A DNA stretch of 64,000 nucleotides. Source: Oxyruncus cristatus. Taxonomy: Eukaryota; Chordata; Aves; Passeriformes; Cotingidae. The position numbers were made by a program, and so were the translations under genes. The stretch is taken from positions 2,629,432 through 2,693,431 of the forward strand of contig VXAY01002371.1 in the NCBI GenBank assembly GCA_013399855.1. Reading direction: 5' to 3'. The notes below the pieces were generated by a model. It saw only the letters and a program-made list of their open reading frames with translations, had not been told where the DNA came from and made no database searches. Below are positions 22,919 through 35,470 of this stretch, one piece after another; the first letter of the stretch is position 1; each line of letters begins with the position of its first letter.

Positions 22919-24076
22919 AGTTATGTAATCTTCTTGGATTTCAGAAAAGCTTTCAATACTGTCTGTCACAGGATCCTTCTGGACAAAATGTCCAGCACAC
23001 ACCTGGATAAACACATCATGTGGTGGGTGAGCAATTGGTTCAGGGGTCAAGCACAGATGGTAATAGTGAATGGGGTGACATCAGACTGGCAACCTGTCAC
23101 CAGTGGGGTTCCACAGGGCTCCATCGTAGGCCCTGTGCTCTTCAACATCTTCATAAATGACTTGGATGCAGGACTTGAAGGGATACTGAGCAAGTTTGCA
23201 GCTGATAGAAAACTCAGATGAACTCTTGAGTCCCTCAAAGGCAGGGAGGCCCTGCAGGGACCTTGAAAATTAGAGAAATGAGTGATCACTAACTATATGA
23301 ACTTTATAAAGGGAAAATACTGGATTCTGCACCTGGGATGGGGTAATCCTGTATGTATGTACAGACTGGGGAGGGGGATACTGAAAAGCAGGGCCACAGA
23401 AAGGGACCTGGGAGTCCTGGTTGATGGCAAGTTGAATCTGAGTCAGCAGTGCCCTGGCAGCCAGGAGGGCCAACCTTGTGCTGGGGGGCATCAGGCAAAG
23501 CATCGCCAGCTGGTTGAGGGAGGGGATTGTCCCACTCTGCTCTGCTCTGGGGCAGCCTCACCTTGAGTTCTGTGTGCAGGTTTGGTCACTAGAAGGTAAT
23601 AAAGATACTAAGCCACTGGAGAAGGTCTAAAGGAGAGCAATGAAGATGGTGAATGGCTTTGAGTGAAAGCTGTGTGAGAAGTGACTGAGGTCACTTGGTC
23701 TGTTCAGCCTGGAGAAGAGGAGACTGAAGGGAGACCTCATTGCAGTCTACAACTTCCTCATGAGGAGAAGTGGAGGAGCAGAAACTGATCTATTCTCTCT
23801 GGTGACCAGTGACAGAACCTGAGGGAATGGTCTGCAGTTGTGTCAGGGGAGATTTAGGTAGGATATTAGAAAAAGGTTCTTCACCCAGAGGGTGGTTGGG
23901 CACTGGAACAGACTCCCCAGAGAGTGGTCACAGCACCAAGCCTGACAGAGTTCAAGAGGCGTTTGGATGATACTCTTGGGTGCGTGGTGTGACTCTAGGG
24001 GATGGTCCTGTGCAGGGCTAAGGGTTGGACTTGATGATCCTGGTGGGTCCCTTTCAACTCACTATATTCTATGGTT
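22919..24076 (+). mobile_element. CR1 LINE, 5'-truncated (RT palm to 3' end)
   Basis: The longest CR1 in the window. It starts inside RT motif A at about 22919 and ends with the CR1 tail 'tatattctatggttgtg' at about 24076. The frame 22934-23221 reads '[19 protein letters not shown]', then '[20 protein letters not shown]' and '[19 protein letters not shown]', the palm region. Later text is frameshifted through 23282-23566 ('GRGILKSRATERDLGVLVDG') and on to the 'ggtggttgggcactgg' and 'gtcctgtgcagggc' 3' segments. It shares subfamily-type 3' sequence with the copies ending at 17880 and 25231. Confidence 0.94.
22934..23566 (+). pseudogene. CR1 ORF2 remnant with mutated RT active site
   Basis: The 95-codon frame 22934-23221 covers RT motif A to the active-site box, and 23282-23566 continues in another frame. 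The catalytic box that should read Phe-Ala-Asp-Asp reads Phe-Ala-Ala-Asp (about 23195-23206), so one catalytic Asp is lost. In motif A the AFD triplet reads AFN. The fingers domain and the endonuclease are absent because of 5' truncation. These changes are expected for a neutrally decaying copy. Confidence 0.88.
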
Positions 24077-24945
24077 GTGCAAGGCTGTAAAAACTGAGAA
24101 GAATGAGGATGGAGAAGGGACACAGGTGGAAAGAAGGGATGAAATGTCAGACCTTTTTTGTAATCTATGAGTATACCTTCAAGACTTTCAATGTTTATTT
24201 CCAGCAAACATCCAAAGCTACTCAACCGTATCTTGAAATTCCTGTTTTCAGCAATCTTATTTTCCACTTCAACCTTCACAATGACTGTTAACTACTAGAT
24301 AGATCTAATAGGGTCAACAGAGTACAGTTATTACACCGGAAGATATAAGCAGTAAAGGTCTGCTGATCAGCAGGACTGTACTCAAAGTTTTAGAAAAGTA
24401 TAATTTTTTATTCATTTATATAGTGATTGTTATTGATAATAATATAGCAATCTTGATAGCAATCAAAAGACAGAGGAATAAAATAAATCCTTTTTAATAT
24501 AAGAATGTTTAACAATTTTTACTTTGAGATCAGTCTTTTTTATTCCTCTTCCTGATACTTCTTTGTGGATGTGCTGTATCTGCAGCAGTTCATTAATTGT
24601 CAGTAAATCTAATTACACAATACTTACAATGTCTAATTTACCTTTACTTTCAGCTAATTGGCCAATTAGCCTGATTTGGGGAATAATCAGTTTACAGTGC
24701 TGAGCACATAAATGGAATTTGGAAAGGGAGAACAAAAGAACTGAGCAAATGGTGGCATACAGTTTTATTCCCAACCCTTCCTCTGAAGAAATGTAGCGGC
24801 ACTCTCCCTTCCAAACCCTCTGCTGCCTTACTTTCCATATGTTACCTAAATTATGGAAAACTGCTATGTCAAGTTAAATCTGGTAAGTATGCCGAGTTAT
24901 GTCATGTTTTCATTCTTAGAACAGTCTGAAGCAATGCGGAGTTTG
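24077..24945. other. Unannotated sequence between two CR1 copies
   Basis: AT-rich DNA with no gene. It contains an 18-bp perfect palindrome at 24653-24670 (listed separately) in a stretch with several TAAT-type motifs. Confidence 0.5.
24653..24670. promoter_or_regulatory. Perfect palindrome with inverted CCAAT and TAATTG half-sites
   Basis: The 18 bases gctaattggccaattagc equal their own reverse complement. The centre is attggccaat, a CCAAT/ATTGG dyad, flanked by two CTAATT half-sites of homeodomain type. Nearby are cattaattg (about 24591) and ctaattac (about 24609). Candidate transcription-factor site or conserved noncoding element; function is inferred only from motif resemblance. Confidence 0.35.
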
Positions 24946-25231
24946 CCTTCTGTGGTGACCAGTGACAGGACCTGAGGGAATGGCCTGAAGTTGTGCCAGG
25001 GAAGGTTTAGGTTGGATATTAGAAAAATGTTCTTCACCCATATGGTGGTTGGGCACTGAACAGGCTCCCCAGGGAAGTGGCCACAGCACCAAGCCTGGCA
25101 GAGTTCAGGAAGCATTTGGACAATGCTCTAGGGCACATGATGTGACTCCTGGGGCTGTCCTGTGCAGGGCCAGGAGTTGGACTTTGATGATCTAAGTGGG
25201 TCCCTTCCAAATCAGGATATTCTGTGATACT
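24946..25231 (+). mobile_element. CR1 LINE 3'-end fragment
   Basis: A ~286-bp CR1 with only the ORF2 C-terminus and 3' UTR. It starts at about 'ccttctgtggtgaccagtga' and ends in 'ggatattctgtgatactg' at about 25231. It overlaps the same CR1 interval as 23797-24076, about 870 bp upstream and on the same strand, with many differences. Two independent insertions are therefore more likely than a recent local duplication. Confidence 0.92.
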
Positions 25232-27330
25232 GCTTTTACACCACAAACCAAACATGTGGAATACCTGAAAGCGTCTGAATTTTCAGTCACTACAAGACCA
25301 TTAAGAGTAAGAAATTATCCAATTTATTTGATTCCACACTATACGTATTCAGAGTTCCTACAAGGAGTTGCTATTAGACAAATTTCTATTAAGACCATCA
25401 GCAAGAACTCAATTTTCTGCGTTTTGAAAAATTTAGCTCAGTTTAAATCCAGGACAACTGAGTACTTTTCTTTTCTCTGTGCGATGCAGTTTTCCTCTCC
25501 CACACTCCTTGCAGAAGGAGGAACTGTAATTGGTTTGGGTAAATACTCTTGCAGGTTGCTGAAAGCCTCCCAGTGCCTAAGACGTTTAATTAATGAATAT
25601 TTTTATGATTGATTATACTTTTATTGACACCCCATTTCAGTGACTGGCTAGTTATTGTATAGATCATTATTATACTTAATAATTTAAGAAGTCGGTCATT
25701 TCACCACTGATTTGCAAACAGTTTTTGCACAAAGAGGCTCTTTTCATGATCTTGCTGCTGGGTAATAACCTTGTAGAACTGAAATTCTCTCTTAAGAGGG
25801 AAACTTTGTATTAAGAGAAATATTTTAAAGAGATCCTGACATTAATGCTCTGGACACTTCAAGCCAGTTTCTGGTGCTGCTTTAAGCTGATGACCAGTTT
25901 CAGAAAATAGATTAAATAAACCCCTTTTCCTCCTGTGGAAAGGAATTCATGCAATCCAGAAGTATTTTTTTTAATTCAGACCAGAAGCACCACCTAGCAG
26001 TGGAAGCAGCCTGTTTTCCCCTAATTGTATATGTTATATGTCATCGTTAGTGGCTGGATAGATAAACTGCTCTGTTTGGGCAGCTCCTGGATGGCTAAAG
26101 TAAAGTAGTCTGTCCTGTTTTATGTTAGAAGTCCACAGTATTTTAGAGACAGTGTTTGGACAGAGAAGTGACAGAAATATATAGCTACTGTTCTGTTTCA
26201 ATCATATCAGTAATATGAGATAATTATACCGTGAGCTGTGTATCATCAATTGTGTTATCTGCGGCAATAAAACTTGATTTAAAAATTGCCCTCAAATTAC
26301 CAGTCTTTGCTTCAGGTTTTGTGCTGTTTACTTAACTGCTGTTTTTTTTTTTTTTTTAATTTCAGACTTGTTTGAAAATTTCATTCTAATAACAAACCAC
26401 TTGAACTTCAAAAGCCTGCCTCCCTAATGGCTTGAGTGAATCCTTTTTAAGTAAGTGGCAGTCTTTCTAATCCTTTCAGCTGGAATTGGATTGTATCAGA
26501 TGTTAGGGTATATGTTTTATCACCCTCTCATTAATATGTCAATACTCTTTAAGAAATGTATATATCCAGTGTTAACTCATCTGAATTCAGTAAAAAAAAA
26601 GTAATTTTCATGTAAGTAATTTTATGTAGGATAAAGGGCATTGTTCTCCTGGCAACTTATTCCTGAAGAGCGACTACTGTTCTCCTTTGAAGGACCTTTT
26701 CACTTGACAGAAGTAATTGCAAGTTTTTCTTTCCATAATAATAAAAAAATAAAAAGAAAACTGTGCCCTTTATCAGCATTTTCAAAGCAAACATGATTAC
26801 TACCATCTCTTTTATTTGTACAGATAATCAAGCCATGACTGTAGATATCCATTGTGTCTAATCAAAATTCCCATCTTTTTGTTACAGATGATCATAATAT
26901 TGCTGTTCTTAACGGAATAATATATTGTTACTCTTTATATTTTATAGGACTGTTGTGCTAAGTGGTGACCGCCATTATACTAAGTGTTGCTCAGAAGTAT
27001 ATAGGATAAAAAGACACTCCTCAGACCCCAACAGCACAGATAATTTGATAAGCTAGTCAACAAGGCTAATGGAAACACATATTGTGTGTGAAAAACATGT
27101 GGTCTAAGGAAAGTGGAAAAGTCTAGCATGAAAGAACATTCCTTCTCAAACTCTCCATATTTTATACATAAACTGTAACTGGTCTGCTCCTGCTGTCCAA
27201 AATTTTTTGCTAAGGTAAGCCCAAGAAATAGCTTTTTTCTACGGTGGTCAACTTTCTGAGTAGTGAAGGGTCTTCTAGAATTTTATATTTCTTCCACAAG
27301 AAATAAGGAGTGGAAATGAGCTGTAGGAAA

Positions 27331-27556
27331 ATTAATTAAATTAATTAAAAACAAACTTCAGCTTATAGTTCTTCAAAAAAGAAGGCTAGAATTCACAGCT
27401 GAAATGAGTTTGTATTCTAACCAAACTCTTCTGTTTTTCTATCTCCATATGTAGTAAAATATCATTAAAGCCTGCATTTTTACATAATATGTGGAATCCT
27501 CAAAGATGAGATTAATTAAATGAAAGTTCTTTGTCACCTGACTGAATTAATCTCAT
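27331..27556. promoter_or_regulatory. Cluster of TTAATTAA/ATTAATT motifs with 12-bp inverted repeat
   Basis: Two TTAATTAA octamers (27332-27339, 27341-27348) lie 160-200 bp from an inverted repeat whose 12-base arms, atgagattaatt (27506-27517) and aattaatctcat (27545-27556), are perfect reverse complements around 27 bases. TAATTA is a typical homeodomain core. Candidate enhancer or conserved noncoding element. AT-rich composition makes such motifs common by chance. Confidence 0.3.
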
Positions 27557-30500
27557 TCAAACAATAGGAAAGTGTTTCATGTTTCCTGTCTCCAGAATGG
27601 CTGCACGTTCATGCAAAGTTTTTTTAGCTACAGTAAGAATTAGACAACCCTGCTGCGAAGCTATTGACAGAAAATACATTCTACATTCTCCAGTCATTTG
27701 TCAGCAGTGTGATGCATCTGCAGTATGGCCACCTTCCGAAGAAACAACAAAAATGGATTAAAGAGTCTGAATTTTACAAAACTGTACTGTGTCTTTAGTA
27801 CCTCATCACTGTAATAAATACTAGACAGAATGATCTTGCAATTATTGGAGCCATATTTTTAGTGAACATATGCAGGTGTTCCAGTCTGTAACCTGCTACT
27901 GCAGCTTTGACTCATGGCTGTAATTTCTGCTTTCCTTTCCCATTCTGTGTGAGACAAGCACACAGAAATTTGACCTTTCAATGCCGTAAACTACAAAGTA
28001 TTGGTTTCCTTTATCAAAAGATGTATCAGTTCAAATTGTATCATTTGAAAAATAGCTTAGGTATGCACACACAAAGCCTATATGGATATATGTATTTAAA
28101 TTTCAGACTTTTTTGCATCAATTAATTTTAAATAAAGAACTGAGCTAATGGACCTTCATATCTGTCATGTTGTGACTAGATTAAAAATATACCTAAGAGC
28201 AGGATCCTGTATGAAGTTATGGCATAAAGTCAAGACTCTATTTAGATTCTCTCAACTCCGACTAGAGATGAAGAGTTAAATTATGTGTTAATAGTTTTTC
28301 TGTATCTCTGGCACATTTTCCCACTTCTTGCATCCCTAACATTAACTACATATACTGAAAAAGTACCAGATTTTGTTTAGCAGTGTTAAATGGAAACTAG
28401 TTTTTTTACTAGATTAAAAATAATGGGCCAGGCTGTTAAGACTGAGTGGAAACATGATGCCTAGCTCCTGCCAGAAATCAAACTGCACCCAGCATGTACA
28501 GAGAGTAAAGAAAGAAATGTGACATGCTTTGAAGACCACAAAGCAATTTGCCACATCCTTGCACATGGTCACATTCTTTTTACATGGTTCCAGGCTTGTG
28601 TTCACTGAGCTGGGGAGTCTGACCAGACTTTTCTCCAGGCGCCTAAGTTGCTCTGTTCTACTGTTTTCCTTTTCCCTACACCAAATGATAAAGCTGGTCT
28701 CCTGTCCAGAAGCCTGCTCCCTTTCTGTGATTTCCTCTGTGAGTGCTGAGAAGTGCTAGAAAAAAGCATTCAGAGTCTGCCTATTTCAAAGAAGGAGAGA
28801 TATGCACATTTTCTATTACGTTAGAAGTATTTGAAAAAAAAAAATCAATAAGAGCTGTTTGGTTTCTGCCTTCCAGAGATATTATTTGTAAGAAAATAAT
28901 GATCTGTCTTACTTTAGGTATTTATCCAGAAGATCAGAATTTGAGAAAACCACCTCTGAGTTAAAAACAAGTCACTCATTAGCTAATTTGCTGTAAGCCA
29001 ATTGGTTGCAGTTAAAATAAGTTTTCCATTACTTCATCATCCATTTCCAGAGCTACTTGTTAATCTAATTGACAACAGTATAATGACTACAATAATCACC
29101 ACATTTCACTCACCACATTTCAACAGTTCAATTTTTATCTCGTGGTTCCCTTGCCTTTTTTCCCCTCGGGCTTATCTATTTTTTGACATGGGAAGATGTG
29201 CAGTCTCCTATTTTTCTTGAAGAGACAATCTTCAATATTCATCGAGGTAAAACAATATGTCATATCTTTCAATCCAGCAATATCATTCCTTGTTCTGGCT
29301 GCTCAAAATAAACTCTTTAATGATCCTGTTCTTACTGGTTCACAATACATAGTCAGTCACTTCAGCAAAGCAATGATCTTTTCACCAAGCTTTAAGTAGC
29401 TTGGCACAGACATCCTTTAGTGCATATACTCTAAAATGCCATCTAAACAAAAATCGGGTGTATGCTTTACAGATGGAATTCTTGGCTATCTAAAATGTAG
29501 TAAGTAAGTAAAAAATACATTGGGAATAATTTTTAAGAGAGTTCAGCACCTTAAAGTGTCAGGCTATAAGTTGGCTAATTTTTATTATTTAATATTGTCA
29601 TTAATATCATGAAAATAAAAATGGAGGTAACATTGAAAGAACCATAATAAGACATAGGTTGTGCCTGTTATAGATTAGTTAGCTCTTCTGTTTTCATTCC
29701 AGTCAATAAGCCTGACAAACAAAGAAAATGTTACTGGGCTTTTTGTAACTGTAATCAATAGGATCAATTAATAGGCTGCAAATGTAAATATGAAATTCCT
29801 ATTAAAACTCAAATTTCTTTTCCTCAATTTCCATGAGGTTAAGGAGCAAAGTCTCCTAATCTGGTGCAGTAGCATTGTATTTTTAGCTTAGCTTTCTTTT
29901 TCATGTAAAACATCAGACTACTGGGAAAATATAAAATCACTGCAATTTTTCAGACAAGGATGTCAGTTATATGCATTGCTTCCATCTTCCTCACTATCTG
30001 ATATTGAAAATGAGTCTGTCACAGCAGGTTTCATTGCAGATAATAAGGGAAGTTAAAAATTAGCTAGTGCTCCTGGATTCACAGAATCCAACCTTTGTCA
30101 AGCAGCAGTTTCCTGCATATTAATAAATTTGAAATTATTCAGGAAATTACTTGAAAATGACAGAGTCACTGAACATTATTTTAATGTCAAATGACTCAAA
30201 TGATTCTGTTGGAGTCATACAAAACACAAAGGTCAATGCTGCACTGCAGCATGGCAGCTGGTGTACCTCAGGAGCTGAGGACAGTCAACTCCATCTTGAA
30301 ATAATTTATAACTGTCAAAAATAAAATGGACCACAGGAAGAAGATCTTCTCTTTAAAAGCTACTGTAATATCATGCTATTATATCTTAAGTGATGATTCG
30401 TGTTCTGACCAGGTTCAAGTGTAGTAGAGCAGGAATCTGACTGTTGTGTTTAAGTCTATACTTAAATCTGCTGGTGGAAAGGATTTCTGAAAGATGATTA

Positions 30501-33500
30501 GCCATCAAAATAAATTATTCAGTGATAATAATAATAATATCAAAATTTCTTGGCACAACATCTACTTCCACACAATTAAATAAAATGCAGCTTATATTTC
30601 AAATTTACTGATTCATAGTAGCTTGGGCACCAGTTTGTCAACTTCAATATTAGTTTTAATTCTGCTATATGAATTGACCAGTAATTACCTCCAAAGAAGT
30701 AGGAAATGCAACAGCCTAATTTAACAACATATGGATTTCATCTTCTGAAAAACTTAATCCACTGTGACTGTTTTGCAACGGAGAATAACATAAATAAGAA
30801 CTCAAACAATGAATTCATAGATGGACCCAAGATTGTATGAGTAGTACCACCCATATTTCAAATCACTTTTCCTAAATTGGAAGAAAAATAATAGCCTTGT
30901 GTGGAATAAGAACCATATGCTTGTTGAGTTATATTTGATGAGGTAAAAACTATTTTACATTCATTCTTACATTAATATATCTGTCTTTCAAAATTTTTTA
31001 GTTTACATAGATGATATCAGAGAAATCTTTTTATGCAGCATACGTTTTTCTGAGATACCTGGCCATATAATTTGGGTTGTATGCATAATTCAACATCTGT
31101 CATTTAAATCTAATAGCTAAATCATCAATATCTTGAAATTTGTTATCATTTCAGCAGATCACTGTAAACAGTAGAGTGGAAGCTGGATACTTGTTACAAA
31201 GATATTACCATCAGACTGAAAACATATAGAATCCCATAGGCTTCTGTCACGGGAAGTAATTTACTTGTGGAACTAAGCAGTCTTCCTAAACCCAAGAGAA
31301 AAATCCTAAATCCTGGAAATATAGAGGAAATTATATGATTTTTGTCCAGACTCATTTTTTTGTTCACAAGTGGAAGAATCTTTTCACTCTAATGTCCTTT
31401 ACTAGGCTTGAGTTTGACTTCCAAATAGGAAGTAAGGAAGGATGCAGTTGTCCCGTCTATGAAACATTAAAGCATTATTTAGGTTTGTCTAAAATTCTAC
31501 CTAGCTTTGGAGACTCATTTTCTACCGTCTGTAATTAGATAAAAAGTTTTTGTTGCAATGTATTATAACTGTATGATACCATGGTACATTTACATACCAT
31601 TGTTTTACATATTATTTATAACGTACTCTGGTAATCAATTTGAATTCTTCATTTTCCTTTGCTCTCCTCCCAGTTGCTTTGCATATTTAAAAATAAGCAG
31701 TGTGTGTATGTCTCAAGACAGCTGCTGAACTTAGGAAGACCAGGGCTACTACAATTGTTACATCTATTTATTCCAAGAAGATTCTGTATGCAGAGTGGAA
31801 GGAAAACAGAATAGGTTACTGGAATATGTGCAAAATATCTATTACACACAGCACCTCTACCAGTATTTAAAAAATACCCTCACTTAGATTTGCAGCTCGT
31901 AAAAACTGGTATAACTGATAAGGATTTGCCTGTCTTGAACAATTTCTCTGTAGCATGATTTTGGATATTCACTATGCTTGATTTTTAAGCAACTATTATT
32001 AAATTTTAATTTTTTTTTTTAATACCAATTGCTGCTCACAGACCTGGGTGATCCCAACAGGACTCAAGCAACACACCTAAAAGTTGGAAGGATCCTGGGC
32101 AGGGATATCCTCATCAGTAATTCACCATTGGATACATTGGTCAAGCTGCTGGTGTTCAAGTTTACCCGGGTAGAAGACTGACAACAAGAGAAAGGATAAG
32201 GACCTCAATTAACTTCTGTGTTGGAACCGAACAATCAGTCTATATAGCATAAATATTTGAATTTCTTCTATTTCTTTTGACTTGAAATAGAACTAAATGC
32301 AACCTATTTAAGTTGTTTCATTTGTGAATGGGCTTTATTGTCAGTTTGCCATAACATCTTCTTTCTCCTTCCCCCACCACCTTTTCTCAGTCAGAAGAAT
32401 TTGGAAAAAAACTGCATATACATGGCAATCACAGGAAAAACACTGCTGTTTCAGTTTCTTGGGAGTTGTGATGTTCCTTTAAGTCACTGAAACATTCACA
32501 AGGCAGAATTTACATGACAAACAGGATTTGATCTTTCAAAGTCAAGATAAAAATATACATTATATAAAAACAGCATCCTAAAATAGGTCTTGTATAAAAG
32601 ACTGTAATTACTGGCCTAGGACAATATACTTGAAGACGCAATGTGGGCTAGGCTATATTATTAAAAGTTGATATTTGGACTTTATGGTCAGAATTCACAC
32701 ATCTATGCTACATTTCAGATATGTAAACTTTGTACTTTTTGTATCAATGGAAAATATCAATCAAAGCAGAAAGTAATAAAGCCGCCCAGAGATATGATTA
32801 TCCATCTTCATACACTGTATTCTTGTATTTTAAGTGGTATTTGAGAAGGTATGATTTCTGTATAATTTCTATTTAGCATTTATGCTTTAACGCTGCCTAT
32901 AAGGCCTAATCCAGAGTACAGACTGATTTAAAACACTGATAACTATGTGTTACCGTAAGGGGAAAATTAAAAAAAAAAAAAAGCAGGTGAAAAAAATCCT
33001 GAAGCTAAGCATTTTTACTTCTTAAGGCAAAAAAAAGACCCAATTAAGTAAGCAGTCTGCTCCAAAAAACTAAACATTCATTACATTTTATTGAGGCTGC
33101 ATCAGATCAAGATTTTCCTCTGGTTATTCTCAGAAAACACACGATCCCTCCTGTTCACCGTTCTCACAAAATGACAGGTCCTTCTCCCAACACAGCATGT
33201 CTAGCAAAGCACACTGATGCTGCTTATGTAGAAACAAATCCTAGTACCACAGGGACTCTGGAAGAGATCTGAACAGTGCTCCTTCAATAGGAGATTGCAC
33301 TGAGGATTTGAGAGCTACTGATTTTCCTTCCCTAGGAGAACTTCCTCTCTTTCTCGGTTATAATATTTACTCATTTATGTCTAGTATTTTCCCATTTACA
33401 TGGTCTTTAGTTTTAAATTCTTTCTACTGAGGCCTTCCACTATCATTAAGAAGTCCAATAAAGTACAATTACTGTATAAAAGTCCTATAACACAAATCTG

Positions 33501-35424
33501 TCCTGGAGGTTTCTTACACTGAAGGTTTTCTTTCATTTTAAATTCTCTTGACATCTTATAGGAAACTCAAAGAGATGTCCTGATACTGCAGCAACAAGAA
33601 TTTTACAGAAACATTAAAACTGCCACAGTTGCAGTTCAGAGTATATTATTTGTGCTTGCTTTGGTACAGATAAAGCTTGTGCCTGTATATTGCTAAATAA
33701 AATAGAGTCAGCGAAAGCATTTAAGCATCCAACCTCTGTTTGTCCATATGGCTTGCTTCTTAATTTTTTTTTTCTGCAGAGTGTTTGACTACATAGTTGT
33801 GTACCAAAGAATTTAAACACTGTCAGTCTACCTGCATGGTAAGGAACAGCTGGAAAAACTCTAAAGCCCATATTCTTGGTCTGAAAGTGTTGTGTGAACT
33901 TTTCAAGCTTGGCAGCGCACCCTCCCAAATGCTAGACCCAAGAAAAAACAGATGAGCTTGCTGGTGTTAAAACAGAGTGTTCCAACCTCATGGGCCTCTC
34001 TGTGCATGTGACCCCAGAGAGATATATACAGTACTGTGTGCTGGCTGCTTAAAAGCTGTGGTTAACAGTTTGGGGGATTGCAAGGAACAACTGAAAAATC
34101 AAATAAATTTATAAGTAAAGATAATGCATTTCAGAAAATGTATTTCTGTATATTTATTTACTTTTCTCATTGTTATATCACCTTGACCTCAGTATGAATG
34201 TGAATGAATGTATAGATTCTGAATAACAATCTTAGCTACTGTTAAGAACCCTTAAATCGAAGGCATACTTTTCCCAGTGATTGCATTGATATATTAACTT
34301 AAAAGAAATGTTATCATTGCCAGGTATTTGAAGAATATTTCACGCTAAAACACTTTTCGTATATTTATAAATATATGTCAAGCTGTGTTACAGAAAGAAC
34401 AGCTACATATAAGAAAAATGTTTAAAGTACTTTGTATTAAAATATTTAAAAAATTTCATATCAGTATTACCTTCCTCTGCTGTTCATCTGCAATGTAACT
34501 TTTCTGCATGAGAATGAGAATCTAGGAGAATTTTGTGGTTCCATTTCTAGTTCACTTTCTGTTCCAATCCCAAACAATGTCTGAATACTTTACAGGTTGG
34601 AGAAAAAGGAGAAAAAAATCTCAACATCTCCTAAACTTTTATCTTGTGTTTCCTCCATTGTACCAGTAAAAGATTTTGAGCTTTGGATATTGAAATGAGG
34701 ATCAAAATGAGACAAAGTTCAGAGGTAGTCTGGTGGTAGTCCTCATGGAAGTAAATTTTGTCATGGATCATGTATTTGGATGCTCTGGCTGCTGCAGATG
34801 TGGGTCTTGGGATATCCCCAAACCAGGACCCAGGCTGTCATTAGCATGCCACAGATGGATACTTAGCAGTTATGCTTCAGTTTAGGAATTAACAAAGAGT
34901 ACTCACCAGACCTGTGTTTTAGAGTGCTTTGTTGTGTAGACAAGACCAAGAAGTCTTCATGAGTTACAACTGACTGCCTTGGTAGGTTATGGATAATAAA
35001 AAGAAAACGCTTCTCACCCCTGTTCCTCTCAGACCCTTAGGGAGCAAAATCCAAGACTTTTACCATTGTCCAATAAAGGGTAGATGGAGAGCTTTTCACA
35101 TGATTACCAGAGCTGAGATCTCTTTTGCAGTATGTGCAGTCACAGAGGGAATGAGTGAGCCCTTCATTCGTTCTCTTGTACAGAGCTTTTCATGATACAA
35201 TCCAATCTTCAAAGAAGGCAATAAGAAAATGTACAGATATAATAAAACCAATTACAAAGAAAAATGCATGTATGATTTTAGCATATATTATTGTTCTCAA
35301 CTCAGCAACTTTTCATGCAGAAAATATTATCAGTTTTGAAGAAAAAGATTGAGTGGAGAGGATCACAAATTGGTTTTAAATGGTTGCAAGAACAAAAGCT
35401 CCTGGGTGGCTGCCTCTTTTTTTT

Positions 35425-35470
35425 NAAGCACCTGGTGTGCTTTTTCTTTTTTTTTTTTTTTTTTTTTTTT
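35425..35470. other. Ambiguous base next to a 24-base poly-T run
   Basis: The only N in the window is at 35425, directly after eight T residues. A pure T run of 24 occupies 35447-35470. These are typical of a homopolymer consensus problem, and local length may be wrong. Apparent frames across here (35291-35549) are artefacts. Confidence 0.85.

Noticed and set aside
23797..25231. Recent segmental duplication of a CR1 3' end
   Set aside because: The two CR1 3' ends differ at many sites and their flanks are unrelated, so independent insertions are simpler.
25196..25612. 138-codon plus-strand open frame
   Set aside because: It starts with GTG inside the CR1 tail, has no recognisable domain, and its length is plausible by chance in this window.
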